Assembly (NCBI GenBank): GCA_963971285.1 | Contig: OZ020251.1 | Location: 5,890,001-5,954,000, forward strand | Direction: 5' to 3' | Length of the DNA: 64,000 bases | DNA from: Astropecten irregularis | Taxonomy: Eukaryota > Echinodermata > Asteroidea > Paxillosida > Astropectinidae | In this document: positions 11,284 to 22,559 of the stretch, one piece after another | How the letters are laid out: every line of letters starts with the position of its first letter | Position numbering within the stretch: the first letter of the stretch is position 1 | Notes under the pieces: generated by a model | Database searches by the model: none | What the model saw: only the letters and a program-made list of their open reading frames with translations | Told to the model about the DNA's origin: nothing | Program-made: the position numbers and the translations under genes

Positions 11284-11427
11284 ATCTTCAGAGGGAATGT
11301 TGACGCCACTACACCTGTGACTGTGATGTTTCAGCAGAGCATCCTAGCGACTGCAGTCCGTATAGAACCTCTTGCCTGGGAAAAATGGGTTGCTGTGCGC
11401 CTCGAGCTTGAAGGATGCCGCATTTAA
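11284..11427 (+). CDS. gene 1 terminal exon: end of F5/8 type C domain
   Basis: The acceptor is ctcttttcttttcag. The exon starts in phase 0 with IFRGNVDATTPVTVMF and ends VRLELEGCRI before TAA at 11425-11427. The closing Glu-Leu-x-Gly-Cys pairs with the first cysteine of the domain, as in other discoidin domains. No coding sequence follows, so the domain is the C-terminus. Confidence 0.8.
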   Translation: MFRGNVDATTPVTVMFQQSILATAVRIEPLAWEKWVAVRLELEGCRI

Positions 11428-11525
11428 TCATACAGCTCTCATTAGGTCTACTGGTACAATGTAATTGTTGAAAGATACAAACAAGGGGAACCATAATGAG
11501 GTATCAGGGTTATGCATGATTTTCC

Positions 11526-11531
11526 AATAAA
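11526..11531 (+). terminator. polyadenylation signal of gene 1
   Basis: AATAAA lies about 100 bp after the stop codon, at the expected place for a short 3' UTR. Confidence 0.55.
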
Positions 11532-11534
11532 AAC

Positions 11535-12673
11535 AAATTGTTGATGTGATATGACATAATATATGGCTAAAACTAGGCTCGAACACTGACCCTGGAATTA
11601 TTTTTTTTTTCTAGTGCGACAATATGAATCAGTAATTTTTAACTTACATGAATTCAAGCAAGTGATCCATATAATATCAATTATTTGAATTTCAATCATA
11701 ATTTTAAGAAACACAGGGTGTTCAAGAAAGTATGATTGACGTCATGGCATTTTTTTTTTTAATTTTAAATTAGTTTTGAATATTATTATATTTTAGTATG
11801 TTTCTGTATATTTTGGAGGCATCAACAAAAACCTTGAAAAGTTGTAGTATTGGATTTTGATTGTGATGTTTGAAATTACTCAGTAGATTATATATATTTA
11901 TAATGTTTTATCAGAATATCTTTTTTACATGAGGCATGGTCCCTCACAAAGCACTAAGATTTAAAAAGAGATTACCAGTATGGAACCTGACCAGATAATT
12001 AATTTTTTAAAGAGTTTCAAATCTGATGATTTGAAACAAGCAAACAATAATGGTACACGACCAGCAACTTTCATTAATTACAGCACACCCCTAGAATGGT
12101 CTCGGTCCGATCTGATAGTTACGGGGGAAATGAGAGATAAAGTTACAGTAAAATAAAGAAATAAGTGGACATTTTAATGACATCTTTCACAAGACAAGTC
12201 GGCAAGATCAATTAACAAATGTCTACTGTGTCAAAGAAACAGTGCTCACATACACTCATGAACAATTGTCTTAATACATTTATTTGATGAATAAATGTTA
12301 AATATTGATAAAAAAAAACACGTTAAATTTTAATGTAAAAATATCAATGCTAAATATCATTGTTAAATGTAAACGTGAATTTTGTATGTGTATTATAAGT
12401 ATATAGTTTTTATATAAAGATTACTTTAGAAAATCAATGTGAAATTTTTACGTGAATACAAATCACCCGAAGAGTAAATGTTAATACTTACAGTGTCAAT
12501 TATCAATGTGAAATATTAAGGTTAATTTCCTTTGAAAAAGTATTCCGAAACTTTAACGTGAAGCAATTAAAATGCGAGCGACGTGGAACGATATGGATTA
12601 ATCACTTGGAAGTGTTCATTGAGTTCCTGGAAACATTTTCGTGACGCTTTCACGTTATCTTTGCATTTCCATG
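11535..12673. other. AT-rich intergenic stretch
   Basis: There is no coding signal. The stretch 12300-12560 is rich in imperfect repeats of ATGTTAAATAT and AATGTGAAAT. Otherwise I see nothing definite. Confidence 0.4.
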
Positions 12674-13902
12674 TAGATTCGTTTTAATCATCAAATAACC
12701 ACAAGGGAAACTGACTGAATTTACAGTCATTGAAAAGTGAACAAAAAAAATTGACTGGAGCGGGATTCGAGCAGGCGATCTCCCGAATACCGTACATTCG
12801 CTAAACCAACTGAGCTATCCAGCCCTACGTTGGTGGTGTTGGTGGTAAAGTCAATTATCTTTGTTCGTTTGGCAGTCAGAAGCCATGAAACCACGCACAC
12901 ACCGCCATGCCCCAGGGATCGTTTCATTGGGCCGTATGCATAAAAAGTAGCAATTGCTTGCAAGCAATTGCTTCAAGTACAAGCAATTGCTTGTCAGGCA
13001 AAAGATCAAGCTTAAGCAATTGCTTAAATCCGTATGCATAAACTTTTGCTTCTGCTTAAACCTTTTGCTTGCTTTCAGCAGGCAATTGCTTGAGGTTTCA
13101 ACAATGAGGACGCCACGCCAGTGCAAAAACCATTCATGGGAGTACAAAGGCGGATTACGTAATATGTAACGTGGGTGGGGAGGTGATCAGTACAAGATGC
13201 CTAACACTCATACGAGCTCTACAGCAGGCAAAGACCAAAAATCATGACAATTTTTGGCAAAAGGATGGATGAAAAACAAATGAATACAAGAGCGAAAACA
13301 AAACACAAACATAATTATTTGCAGGAGCTATTTCTTCTCGATTTATTCTACCCCTGTACAACTTCGGGGTTTCTCTTACGATCATGAACACGATGAATGA
13401 ACGCAAACATCATGATTAAGCAAGAGCTCAAGCTGGTATGACGGAGCTTCAAAAAACGTAAGCAATTGCTCATAAGAGCAAGCAAAAGGTTCGTTTTATG
13501 CATACGTTTTCTATAGCAATTGCTTATCTTTAAGCAATTGCTTGCTGTCCGCAAGTTATTGCTTGTGCTTGCTAGCTAAAGCTTTTGCTTGCAAGCAATG
13601 ACTTATTTTTATGCATACGGATTCAAGTAAAAGGCTAGTACAAGCAATTGCTACTTTTTATGCATACGGCCCAATGATACACACAGCAAGCTGCATCCTG
13701 GGAACGGTACATGGGGGATCACTCAAAGAGGATACGGCTTTTTAATTAATATAATCATCAAATAACCACAAGGGAAACTGACTGAATTTAAAGTCATTGA
13801 AAAGTGAACAAAGAAAAATTGACTGGAGCGGGATTCGAACCGGCGACCTCCTGAATACCGTGCAAGCCCTCTACCAACTGAGCTATCCATAGATTCGTTT
13901 TA
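12674..13902 (-). mobile_element. dimeric tRNA-derived SINE with 13-bp target duplication
   Basis: The element at 12687-13889 is flanked by perfect TAGATTCGTTTTA repeats at 12674-12686 and 13890-13902. On the minus strand it starts exactly at a tRNA-like 5' end, with GATAGCTCAGTTGG (A box) and GGTTCGAATCC (B box). It runs through a tail to GATGATT, continues through a linker and has a second tRNA-like unit ending in the same GATGATT tail. A foldback element interrupts it at 12924-13677. Without that it is about 450 bp. A working tRNA is unlikely, since the acceptor arms pair poorly. Confidence 0.85.
12924..13677. mobile_element. foldback element built on AGCAATTGCTT palindromes
   Basis: The outer arms are TCATTGGGCCGTATGCATAA and its reverse complement. 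The interior carries many copies of the self-complementary word AAGCAATTGCTT and pieces of it, such as CTTTTGCTTGC, in both halves. It sits inside the linker of the dimeric SINE and so is younger than that insertion. It has no coding capacity. Confidence 0.85.
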
Positions 13903-14283
13903 GATAGGACATAACAATTAGCCAACACCGTAAACAAAAATCAATATGTACAGGAATTGTGGCAAACTTAGCATGGTCGTATTTCGAAACTTATCACTCT
14001 GGGATGATTGCAGCTTTTTTGTCTTATTGAGCTGTGGTTGAAACATTGGCTTATTATAGTAATTCTGCCATTGTTTCCAAAATAAGAAATGTGCTCACAT
14101 GGTTAATGGCTTAAACCAATTTCAAAACAAGTAAAGGAACAAAATAACATGTCAATTAACCTTTTCCCCCACTTAGACAGTTATAACGATTAAATGTATT
14201 CCTAGTTTACCTTGATGAATTTGTAAATACTCAGTTATATGAAGTTCTAAATTTGTGTGGAATTAATTTGTTTTTTTTGTGTT

Positions 14284-14675
14284 CGGTAGATATCATTATT
14301 TAAATGTATGCGTACAAGAAATCCTACAAGAAACCTCCGGTCCTCATCCAAGTCTCAATTGGTGTGCCCCCATACTTCAACAAAATCATATGGGTGTAGA
14401 GCTTTTTCAGCAGCAGCAGCACAACTCTGGAACACTATTGCAGAGAACATCAAGCTAGCTGGTACTGTTGAACAGTTTAAGGCGCTCCTTAAAACACATC
14501 TGTTCTTAAATTGATTGTTTGGTTTATTCTGATATTTTTGACTGTGTTTATGTGAATCTTCTAGATGTCCATGTTTATTTCTTTCTTTCTTCTTCTTTCT
14601 TACAAGCGCTTAGAGACATGTTTGATTGTGATTTGCGCTATATAAAAGTGGTTTATTATTATTATTATTACAGTT
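14284..14675 (+). mobile_element. 3' end of an L2/CR1-like LINE
   Basis: The frame 14308-14514 matches the very C-terminus of non-LTR retrotransposon reverse transcriptases. It has a YGCRAFS-type motif, then LWNTIAENIK, then FKALLKTHLF before the stop. It is followed by the usual 3' region with GCGCTTAGAGACATG, TTTGCGCTATATAAAAG and a short ATT microsatellite tail. It is a severely 5'-truncated copy. Confidence 0.8.
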
Positions 14676-14959
14676 GACCGTGAAGCATTTTTATTTCAGG
14701 CTTAAATGATATTGCCCCCCAAAAAATAATAATAATAAATCAAGGATCCACTAGCGAGTTATTAGTAGTCAATACTCACCTTAATTGCATGATTGAATTT
14801 TGTTTTGTTCAGTTATAATATTTGTTTTCAAATGATTCGCTAAGGAATCCACAATGCCCGATGCAATTGCCATATGATTGAGTTTATCATGTGACCTTAG
14901 AATATAAATATTCAAAATATCCTGCTTTCGCACGCCATAAGTACAGTGGGATCTGACAA

Positions 14960-15180
14960 CCATGTACCAATTTAATGGAGCTGCTAAGCACAACAAATTG
15001 CTAAGCACAAAATATATTTGCTAATGAAAACAAACCAGCATTAACAATTCAAATTGATATTCATTGTCAGCGAACAACAGCCAAAAAACAATCACAAGTG
15101 ATACGCAACAAATGTAAATTTGGTAGTAAACCCTGCTCTTAATAAGACTGAAATGTCATGTTTAGGCCATTTTAGGTGGG
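14960..15180. mobile_element. diverged MITE family C relative
   Basis: Stretches such as GCTAAGCACAACAAATTGCTAA and CAGCGAACAACAGCCAAA match the arms and interior of 5067-5307 in reverse orientation. The ends have decayed. Confidence 0.5.
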
Positions 15181-16035
15181 AAAAATTAACCTAAACATTC
15201 AAGAGCTTATTATAACGATCGCGGTACCGGCCGTTGCGCGTTACGCGGTAGGCGATGCACCAGAAACATGATGGAACGCCGCGGCTTTATTCGGTATTTG
15301 TTCGTCGGTAATTCCATTTTAAATTGCCAATTTCGTAATTTTATTTGCCATTATGTAATTTCGGTCGCCAATTTCCATCATTCAATTTGGCAAATTGAAC
15401 GATGGAATTACCGAAGCAAATAATCTAAAGAAGATAGCTGCGGAGTTCCATAAAAACGGATGTAAAATTACCATTACAAATGGCGCCGACGTTAAAGAAG
15501 CGTCCACGAGCAGGCAATGCGTCATCTAGTTTTGTTTTATATATCTATGCATGTAACTGTGTGCTTTGTATTGCAAAAGACCCCTTGCATATACAATGAA
15601 TGATCCCAATTGCAACATGGATAAATAAATTGTGGAATAGAATTTAATTGTGTTTGGTTGTGAATGTCTGTACATGCACTTAAATGGTTATTGGAGGCGT
15701 TTCATTCGTTTTGTTCAGCAACAGGCAACCAAATGGTGTCATTTGTATTGATTATATAGAATCACAATGGAAGCATCATCTACAAACTAAAAAAGCAAAA
15801 ATTCATTTTGCGCAAAGAAATGTTAATAATGTTGATTTCAATGATTGTACGCTGCCCGTAGCTGGCGGATCATTGCATGTATTCTCCATTGATGCAGATG
15901 TCATACTGTATATTTCAAGCAAGTCACAAAGGTTACAGGTCACTGCTTATATAGTATACGTATATAAGCTTAGAGGATAATTGTCTAATGGAGCTATAAT
16001 TAAATAGCTAATTCAATTCTTGTTAAACCCTAACA
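15181..16035. other. intergenic stretch with an unrecognised 98-codon frame
   Basis: A frame at 15684-15980 has no recognisable motif, no upstream context and ordinary composition, so I do not call it a gene. A CpG-containing patch lies at 15215-15300. Confidence 0.3.
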
Positions 16036-16690
16036 GGCGTCAAACGTGGTATTGTCCTTCCGCTAAAATTGAATTAAAACCAATTTGAAAACCCCTTTTA
16101 CTCCGATGTCACGATCGTATAAGTAATTATTAAATGCAATACATAGCTCTTCCATGCGTAGGCAAATTAGCGAGTAATGGTGCGTGAATGGGTACACAAG
16201 GCCAGGCGTCGTTGGAAGGTGTGAACTGCGGAGGCGACTTCCTTCCTGTTCCCATGCTCAGAACGTGCTATTGTCACTCTGCAAACATTTCAATTAAGCA
16301 ATTTTGAAAATGTCCACCTTTTGTACTTGGATGTCACGACCGCCTGCGTTATCACTATATAAGCGATACTGAGTTCTTTCATACGTCGGCAAACTCAGCA
16401 TCATGCATGAGTGGGTAAATAACACCAAGCTTTGTATGGGAGTAGGAGCTGCGGAGCCGACTCGTTTCCTGTCTCCTTGCTCAAAACGTGCTATCCTTGC
16501 TTCTTCGGAAACATTTCATCTGAAGCAAATTTTGATGCCATTTGGATATATCGGTCGCGTGCGTTCATATACTATAATTTAAAACAATGCATAGCTCTTC
16601 CATACGTCAGCGGGTATTCAAGGCTAGGTGTAGGAGGTAGGAGAGGCGGAGCAAGCTTGCTTCTAGTCTCCATGAACCAAGAAAGAACCT
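16036..16690. repeat. three old tandem copies, about 222 bp period
   Basis: The word AACGTGcTATTgTC begins near 16042, 16262 and 16484. Each copy later has TAGCTCTTCCAT-like and GGAGCTGCGGAG-like stretches. The copies are diverged. The array ends about 600 bp before the start of gene 2. Confidence 0.6.
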
Positions 16691-17289
16691 TCATGTAAAA
16701 CCTTTTAAATTCAGCGCCACCTAAAAAAAAAAACAATTATTAGTCGCTTGAGTGGACCAATCATGTCCTCCAGCGCCGTATTGAGGTTAATTTATTCCAC
16801 CCACAAATTATATTTCAACCAATCATACAAGTTTCAAGATCAGGTATAACAAGATATTGATTTCCTTCCATAGCTAGCCATGAGGTAATCTGTTAGTGTG
16901 GTGATGCAGGCAGTCGCCAAAGCGGTTGAGGTGTGGGCGATTTCGATCATAAGGAAGGAACGGAGTGATTGGTAACCTACATTGCGCTGGTATCAACACG
17001 TAGGCCTACACGCAAGCGTAAGGAATCCATAGCTCATGCAAAAATGCACACACTATTACTACAGAAATGATGTACGGAAGCTTTTAAAATTGACCATCTG
17101 CATTTCCACATTGGTAAAGAAACACGGTTTACCTCTAAAACACGGAAAACTCATAATTCATCTGGAGGACAATATTGCCATGGAGCCATGTTTTTAATAA
17201 GCTCCGAGAAATGAAGAATTTCGAACTCCAATCAAACCGGGACCTGAAACTAACCTACCATGGGTCGTATACAACTCATTGTTCGAACA

Positions 17290-17668
17290 ATGGATATCGT
17301 CTATTTAGCTTTTCTTCCTTTGGAAATCGGCTTGATTACTGCAACCGGAGTAGGCATTCCTTCATGTCAAAGTGGAGCAAGCCTGAGGGAGCAGCAAATG
17401 CGACGCGGTTACCAGCATCGATATAACCGCGGTCCAGCAAAGTATCAAATCTTGCAAGGACGCGGATATCTTAATATAACCACCGGCTCCTATCTGGCGT
17501 GTGCCGGGATGTGTCTGCGGGATGATGCTTGCAAATCCTTCAACTTCTGCCTTGATGATAAGCGGTGTGAGCTCAACTCGGGTGCATACCTCCGGGACGT
17601 GAATGACCTGCTGTTCTCAAATGGCTGTCTGTACTTTGAGGAAGAGTATCACAATCCTGAAATCGAAG
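17290..17668 (+). CDS. gene 2 exon 1: signal peptide plus PAN/apple domain
   Basis: This is the paralogue of 3669-4059. The chosen start ATG (ACAATGG) matches the start of gene 1; an in-frame ATG 30 nt upstream is not shared. A hydrophobic leader of about 22 residues precedes a cysteine-rich PAN module with ACAGMC, DACKSFNFC, CELN and GCLYF. The donor is GAAG|gtaatc, phase 1. It differs from gene 1 at many residues, unlike the shared discoidin exon downstream. Confidence 0.75.
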
Positions 17669-18604
17669 GTAATCATTTGTTTGTCGTAATAAATTAAAGC
17701 GAACTGATTGTTTTAAATTGAGCAAAATAACTTTGGTTGGAAATGAAAACAAACATTATATTATGTTCATTTCCTACGCGGCTTCTTACATTTTGGACTA
17801 AGTGTGTCGTGAAATTTATATCTGCATGTTTGTTTTTATCTTCTTCGTATATAACTACTAATATAGGAACAATAAAATCATCAAATAACTACAAGGGAAA
17901 CTGACTGAATTTAAAGTAATTGAAAAGTGAACAAAGAAAAATTGACCTGAGCGGGATTCGAGCCGGCGACCTCCTGAATACCGTACAGGGCGGCGCTGTA
18001 CCAACTGAGCCATCCAGCCCTACGTTGGTGGTGACCCAAATAGTCAATTATCTGTGTTTGTTTGGCGGTCAGAAGCAATAAAACCACGCACACATGTTGA
18101 TTTTTTTGTTATCATTAGACGTCACTTCTTGCATTCCCCATTTTACACGTTTTATTACTGCATTTAAATCAGTAATACAGGTATTCATTTAAAGAGAGCA
18201 TATACACCCCTGTATGATTTGCAAAGATGTGCGTTTTAGCTTAATTTGGTACTTAAACAGAGTCCCTGAAAAACCCAGCATCTGATCGATGAACCAACAT
18301 ATCCCATGGTGACTGTTTTCACTTTTTTACGAACTGTTGAGTCCATTTTATGTCTCAAACTCAATAATGTTTTTATTGCAAATCGTGTACGCTGCCTTTA
18401 AACGCCAAGTTTTAGCAAAACAACTTCCGTGATGCAACCGATACGAGGTGAAATACGCCCTTAGATTCATGGTAAAAAAATATAATTAATACAAAGTAAT
18501 TACAAACGCAAGTTAAAAATAATCAGGACATTTTGTGCACAAGCCCCTAACTTTATGGATTCTAAAATGCTATTACAGTTGATAGAGTTTGCGCTTATTT
18601 GCAG
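17669..18604 (+). other. gene 2 intron 1, no micro-exons
   Basis: I looked for the GACTACAAGTGAAG core of the gene 1 micro-exons and found none. Exon 1 (phase 1) can join the next exon directly. The intron holds a SINE fragment (17874-18095) and, at 18250-18375, a reverse copy of sequence also present at 57955-58080. Confidence 0.6.
17874..18095 (-). mobile_element. tRNA-derived SINE, 5'-truncated
   Basis: On the minus strand it contains the linker, the tRNA-like unit with GGTCGCCGGCTCGAATCCCG and the tail ending in GATGATT. It corresponds to the 3' half of the dimer at 12687-13889. Confidence 0.75.
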
Positions 18605-18779
18605 CTTCTACAACAGCTGAACTACTTCCTGCGTGCTTGAGTCCAGAGCCATTGGGTCTTGAGAATGGAACTATACCAGGCAGCCACCTTATTTCGTCCA
18701 GTGAGTTGACTGACGAGCACGGCTACCACCCAGCTTCTGACGCTCGCCTGAACAACGATGGCTGCTGGGGACCTGCGAG
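18605..18779 (+). CDS. gene 2 exon: F5/8 type C domain, first part
   Basis: The exon is 175 nt with a cttatttgcag acceptor, phase 1 in and phase 2 out, exactly as in gene 1. It encodes CLSPEPLGLENGTI, then SSS, then ARLNNDGCW. It is the opening part of a discoidin domain. Divergence from gene 1 is substantial. Confidence 0.75.
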
Positions 18780-19559
18780 GTTGGTTTAAAACCAATGAAG
18801 TACATTATAAGCAAACATTGACCAATTATAAGGCTTGGATTTTACCCAGTGGACTCGATACGTATGTTAATATCAATCTTCTCTTCTCTTCTGTTTTTTT
18901 TTTTTTGTATTTGAACTAAAATATCAATTTGACTTCTTAGCGCACATATTGATTCTGCGATTTTGCTTATAATTTTCAAATTTGTCCACGTATTCGAAGG
19001 TTGGTTACACATAATTACATTTGGACTGGAGGTGATACTTACTGTTGAAAATGCTTCAGGTTAATATTGAATGTTGAGGATCAGTTGACGCGCATGCTAA
19101 TTTTAATGAAGTATCTCATTTCAAATTAAGAAACAAATAACACAAGAAACTAGACCTGTGTTTGTTGGTAACAAACACTGAGCTGTTTCGCGTATGTTTT
19201 TAGAAGTAATATGAAATACAAACCTGATCGCAATTGTCCCAGTACAGAGAAATTGCGGTGTTTTAATTGTCGTAAGCAACTATCAGGAGCGTCGTCACTC
19301 GTCCATTAATACACGCATACATTATAGATACATGCACATACACACGACCATGAGAAACACAGAAATGGCAGAGTCTAATATAGGCCAGCGCGCAAAGTAT
19401 GTATGGTTGTGCATGGGCGGTGGAAACAGCTATATGACTATGATATATAGCCATATCAGCGGTCCAAGAATTTCCAAGGCCCGTGTTTTGTGTTACATGT
19501 ATGTTTGACTCTAAATGGCAAAATTGATGATTAAAATAAATCAATAAAAAATCAACCGA

Positions 19560-19925
19560 CTACGTCATAGTGACGTCACTTCACATTAAGGATACTAGTA
19601 CCATTTCCTACATACCCACCAAGTTTCATTACGATTATATATACGCTTATATGTGTTTCTGGGTTTCTAACAAACATTTTACCGAAAAAATTAAAAAAAT
19701 ACGAATTTTCGTTCAGGAGATATAAAGAAAAGGTCAAACAATTGAATAATTCGTATACAATCACACGATGACGTCATCGACACGTGACTGCTATTTTTGT
19801 CTATAACACGTCCCCATACACTTGCATACCAAGTTCGAGTTGCATCGGACATGCAGTTCCAGAGATAAAGAGCTCTGAAATTGGCACGTTTAGAATGACG
19901 TCATGGTGCACGTGATGACGTCATG
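19560..19925. promoter_or_regulatory. cluster of four TGACGTCA palindromes
   Basis: Perfect CRE-type octamers lie at 19571-19578, 19769-19776, 19896-19903 and 19916-19923. They sit in degenerate tandem sequence with recurring CCAAGTxxGAxxTG words, in gene 2 intron 2. They could be bZIP sites or simply part of an old repeat. Confidence 0.4.
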
Positions 19926-20392
19926 ATGACGAAATTGTTCGGCATGCGATTCGGGGTGGTGGTCTAACTATGTGCCAAGTATGAAGTTGATCGGAATTAG
20001 CGTAAGGGTAGAAGTGACTTGTAGAAAAAAACATGTGCATTGTCTATGGGAAAAAAGTGGGAAAAAAAATAAGAAAACAAAAAATAAGAAAAACAAAAGC
20101 TGTTCCGCTGCATGCGAAACAGCTAATAAACACCCCAACAAACAAACAAACAACTCGACGAATAAAACAGTACAGACAAAAGCCAAACAACAGGACGGTC
20201 CTGCAAATGGACAGATCGACAGCCCTGTTGATCGACAGGCCGCCTACACATCACAAATCGACATCCTCGGCACCCATTGTTATCTCCACTATTCTCAGTG
20301 TATACTATCTAGCCCGGAGTATTATTTTGCATGCAAAAACAAAATGCTCTGCAAGATGTTCAACATTGAAAATCAATGGCAATCCGAAACAG

Positions 20393-20626
20393 TTTGTTTG
20401 GGGTAATTCTGACTCAAGTCTCGTGTATGACGTTTTTGGTTTACACAGCAAGAATGGTTCCTGGATCCAGATTAACCTCGATGTAGATACAGTACTGTCG
20501 GGAATTACTCTGCAAGGTTATGTCCGTAATTCTATCAGCTACTACGTGACGAAGTACATGGTATCGTACACTACGATCTCTATCCCCGAGTTTCAACATG
20601 TGACATATGCCAACAGATCCATACAG
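20393..20626 (+). CDS. gene 2 exon: F5/8 type C domain, middle part
   Basis: From 20405 the sequence is almost the same as gene 1 from 10953, encoding the VYDVFGLHSKNGSWIQINL core. It ends CAG|gtatta, phase 0. An acceptor at 20391-20392 (aaacag) would open it in phase 0, again not matching the phase 2 donor before it. Just upstream, gene 2 has one extra base relative to gene 1. No terminal exon like 11284-11427 is visible between here and the satellite, so this copy may be incomplete. Confidence 0.55.
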
Positions 20627-22555
20627 GTATTAGATTAGATCTCCTTACTTTTCATTCGTCACATGCTTAAAAACAAGAAAGAGAAACAACTAATTTCAAC
20701 ATAATTTATACCTGACTGTAGGCAGGGGTCGGCTAGGCTGGCCAGGATAGGGTCTATGTAAAAACATGTATAATTTTATAAACAGGGTGATTCTTATTAT
20801 CACTTACCATTTTTAAACCATTTGATGGCAAAGTTCAAGTATCTTTCTCAGTGTGCAATCACCCCACTTTAATTCATTTAGCTCCAATTCGTTTATTAGG
20901 AAAAATCATATCTTGTTTTAGTTATTAAATTATTGATATTATTTCTCTCTCCGATAAAGATTGTTTTAGAATCGAAACCTCAGGCACTCGTAACTCCTAG
21001 CATGTGTATTGGTTGATTGATTGATTGATTGATCGATTGATTGATTAATTGATTGGATGAGCATACCAAGTCCTAGTATTATGTAAAAAGGGGGACAGTA
21101 TTTTTGCAAGCATCCCCCTTTTTACACGTTTTGTGTAAAAAGGGGGATATTGCATTTTCCGCATCCCCCTTTTTACAAATTTGTAAAAAGGGGGACCTTG
21201 TAAAAAGGGGGATCAGAGGATGCCCGAGTCCGGACCGCACGGGGGGATCTTGTAAAAAGGGGGACTCGTAGGCTCTTTCAATGATTTGTTTGATATAGAT
21301 TGAAAATTATAAATTGCCTTATTTGGCATTTTACTAAGAGCGCCCTTTTGTGCCATCAAGTAGGGCCTATATATTTAAAACAAATTGAAATATTATTTCC
21401 AAGTATTGTTGTATTTGCCCTTACCGGGTTTCCGACAAGGGGCCGAAGTGCTGAGTCTCGGAGTCCCAGCGAGTACACGGACAAAATTATGACATGATGT
21501 CGACTCGCTGGATGCTGTTTACAAGACTGCCTGGGGCACGCATGCCGGTTGGGCAGCCTGCCGCAACCCCCTAACCGCGTCATGCTTCTGTGCCTTTTAA
21601 TATATCCAGTACAGTATGTTTGTTTTGTTTTTTTCTTCAGATTTTTGTAATTAGGGAAGACCAAATCATACTTGTAGCCGCAGAAAATAAATAAAAAAGA
21701 CCCAACAGTCTGATTGCAAAGCCAGCCGTTTGACGGACATAAAATAATGTTGTGTAGGCCTACCCTTTAGCGCTGCAAAACTTAACATGGGGAAAAACGT
21801 ATTGCGCTCTTGTTTAAAGAGCTTTTGTCAGTGTACTCAGCTCGAAGAAACTTCAAGAGGTATAGTATAATTATAGTTCTTCAAAAAGGTGGAAGTTGTT
21901 GAAGAAACAAGTTTGGGAATATATATCTCGGACAAAAAAAACAAATGTGGGAAACATACAGAAAAAAAAAACAAATGTGGGAAACATAATTTTTCTTCAA
22001 ACTAATTTTGAAAAACAAACACTATTTTTGAAAAAAATGATGGCACAACACATGATGGACAAATACACCTTGATAAACAAATTTCGGGAAAAAACGTATC
22101 CGGAAAGTATATTTTGATAAACAATTAGTGAAATATATCTTCCAAAAACTATTTTGAAAAAACAAAGCACTTCTATTTTTCAAAATATTATGGCACAACA
22201 GAACCTTCGTAGTTTACACATGGCTGCCACGACGTGAATGGTGCGACTATCGGAGCTGCTGCTGCGAAAGAAATTGATAGAATTAGCTTGTTAATTCTTA
22301 TCATAACACATTTTATTTGTCACCAGTGATATAGTCATGTTCTGCACGTATCCGGTAGGTATGATTTTGCCCATTTTTCTTTCATTTAGGTTCGATATTT
22401 GTGTCATTTTTCACCAGAGAGAGATCGATTTTAATACGCACGTGGGCACGTGTGTGTTGTTACTGTACGTGCACACGTGTGGATCAACTGGTTGTGTACA
22501 CCATGTCCATGTATTGCATGACTACTTTTGGGCCGTACATTGTTCTTAGTAGGCC
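20627..22555. other. non-coding stretch with simple repeats
   Basis: It contains a TGAT-type simple repeat (about 21008-21058) and the poly-motif cluster at 21082-21265. At 21890-22000 there is a short duplication around ACAAATGTGGGAAACATA. No discoidin terminal exon was found. Confidence 0.5.
21082..21265. repeat. seven copies of TGTAAAAAGGGGGA in both orientations
   Basis: Forward copies start near 21082, 21133, 21182, 21199 and 21251. Reverse copies (TCCCCCTTTTTACA) start near 21113 and 21164. The spacing is irregular. The same motif recurs at 62030-62910. I do not know its identity. Confidence 0.7.
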
Positions 22556-22559
22556 TACA

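Noticed and set aside
12851-13554. Several 60-98 codon frames rich in Asn-Cys-Leu
   Set aside because: They are translations of the repeated AGCAATTGCTT palindromes in the foldback element.
12740-13889. Functional tRNA genes on the minus strand
   Set aside because: A and B boxes are present, but the acceptor arms pair poorly and each unit continues into a shared SINE tail. They are SINE heads.
15684-15980. A 98-codon frame as a possible intronless gene
   Set aside because: There is no recognisable motif, no promoter or polyadenylation context and no homologous copy in the window. Its length is compatible with chance.
19968-20406. Frames of 144-201 codons running into the gene 2 discoidin exon
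   Set aside because: The first half is low-complexity lysine/asparagine-rich intron sequence. Only the part after about 20393 is real exon.
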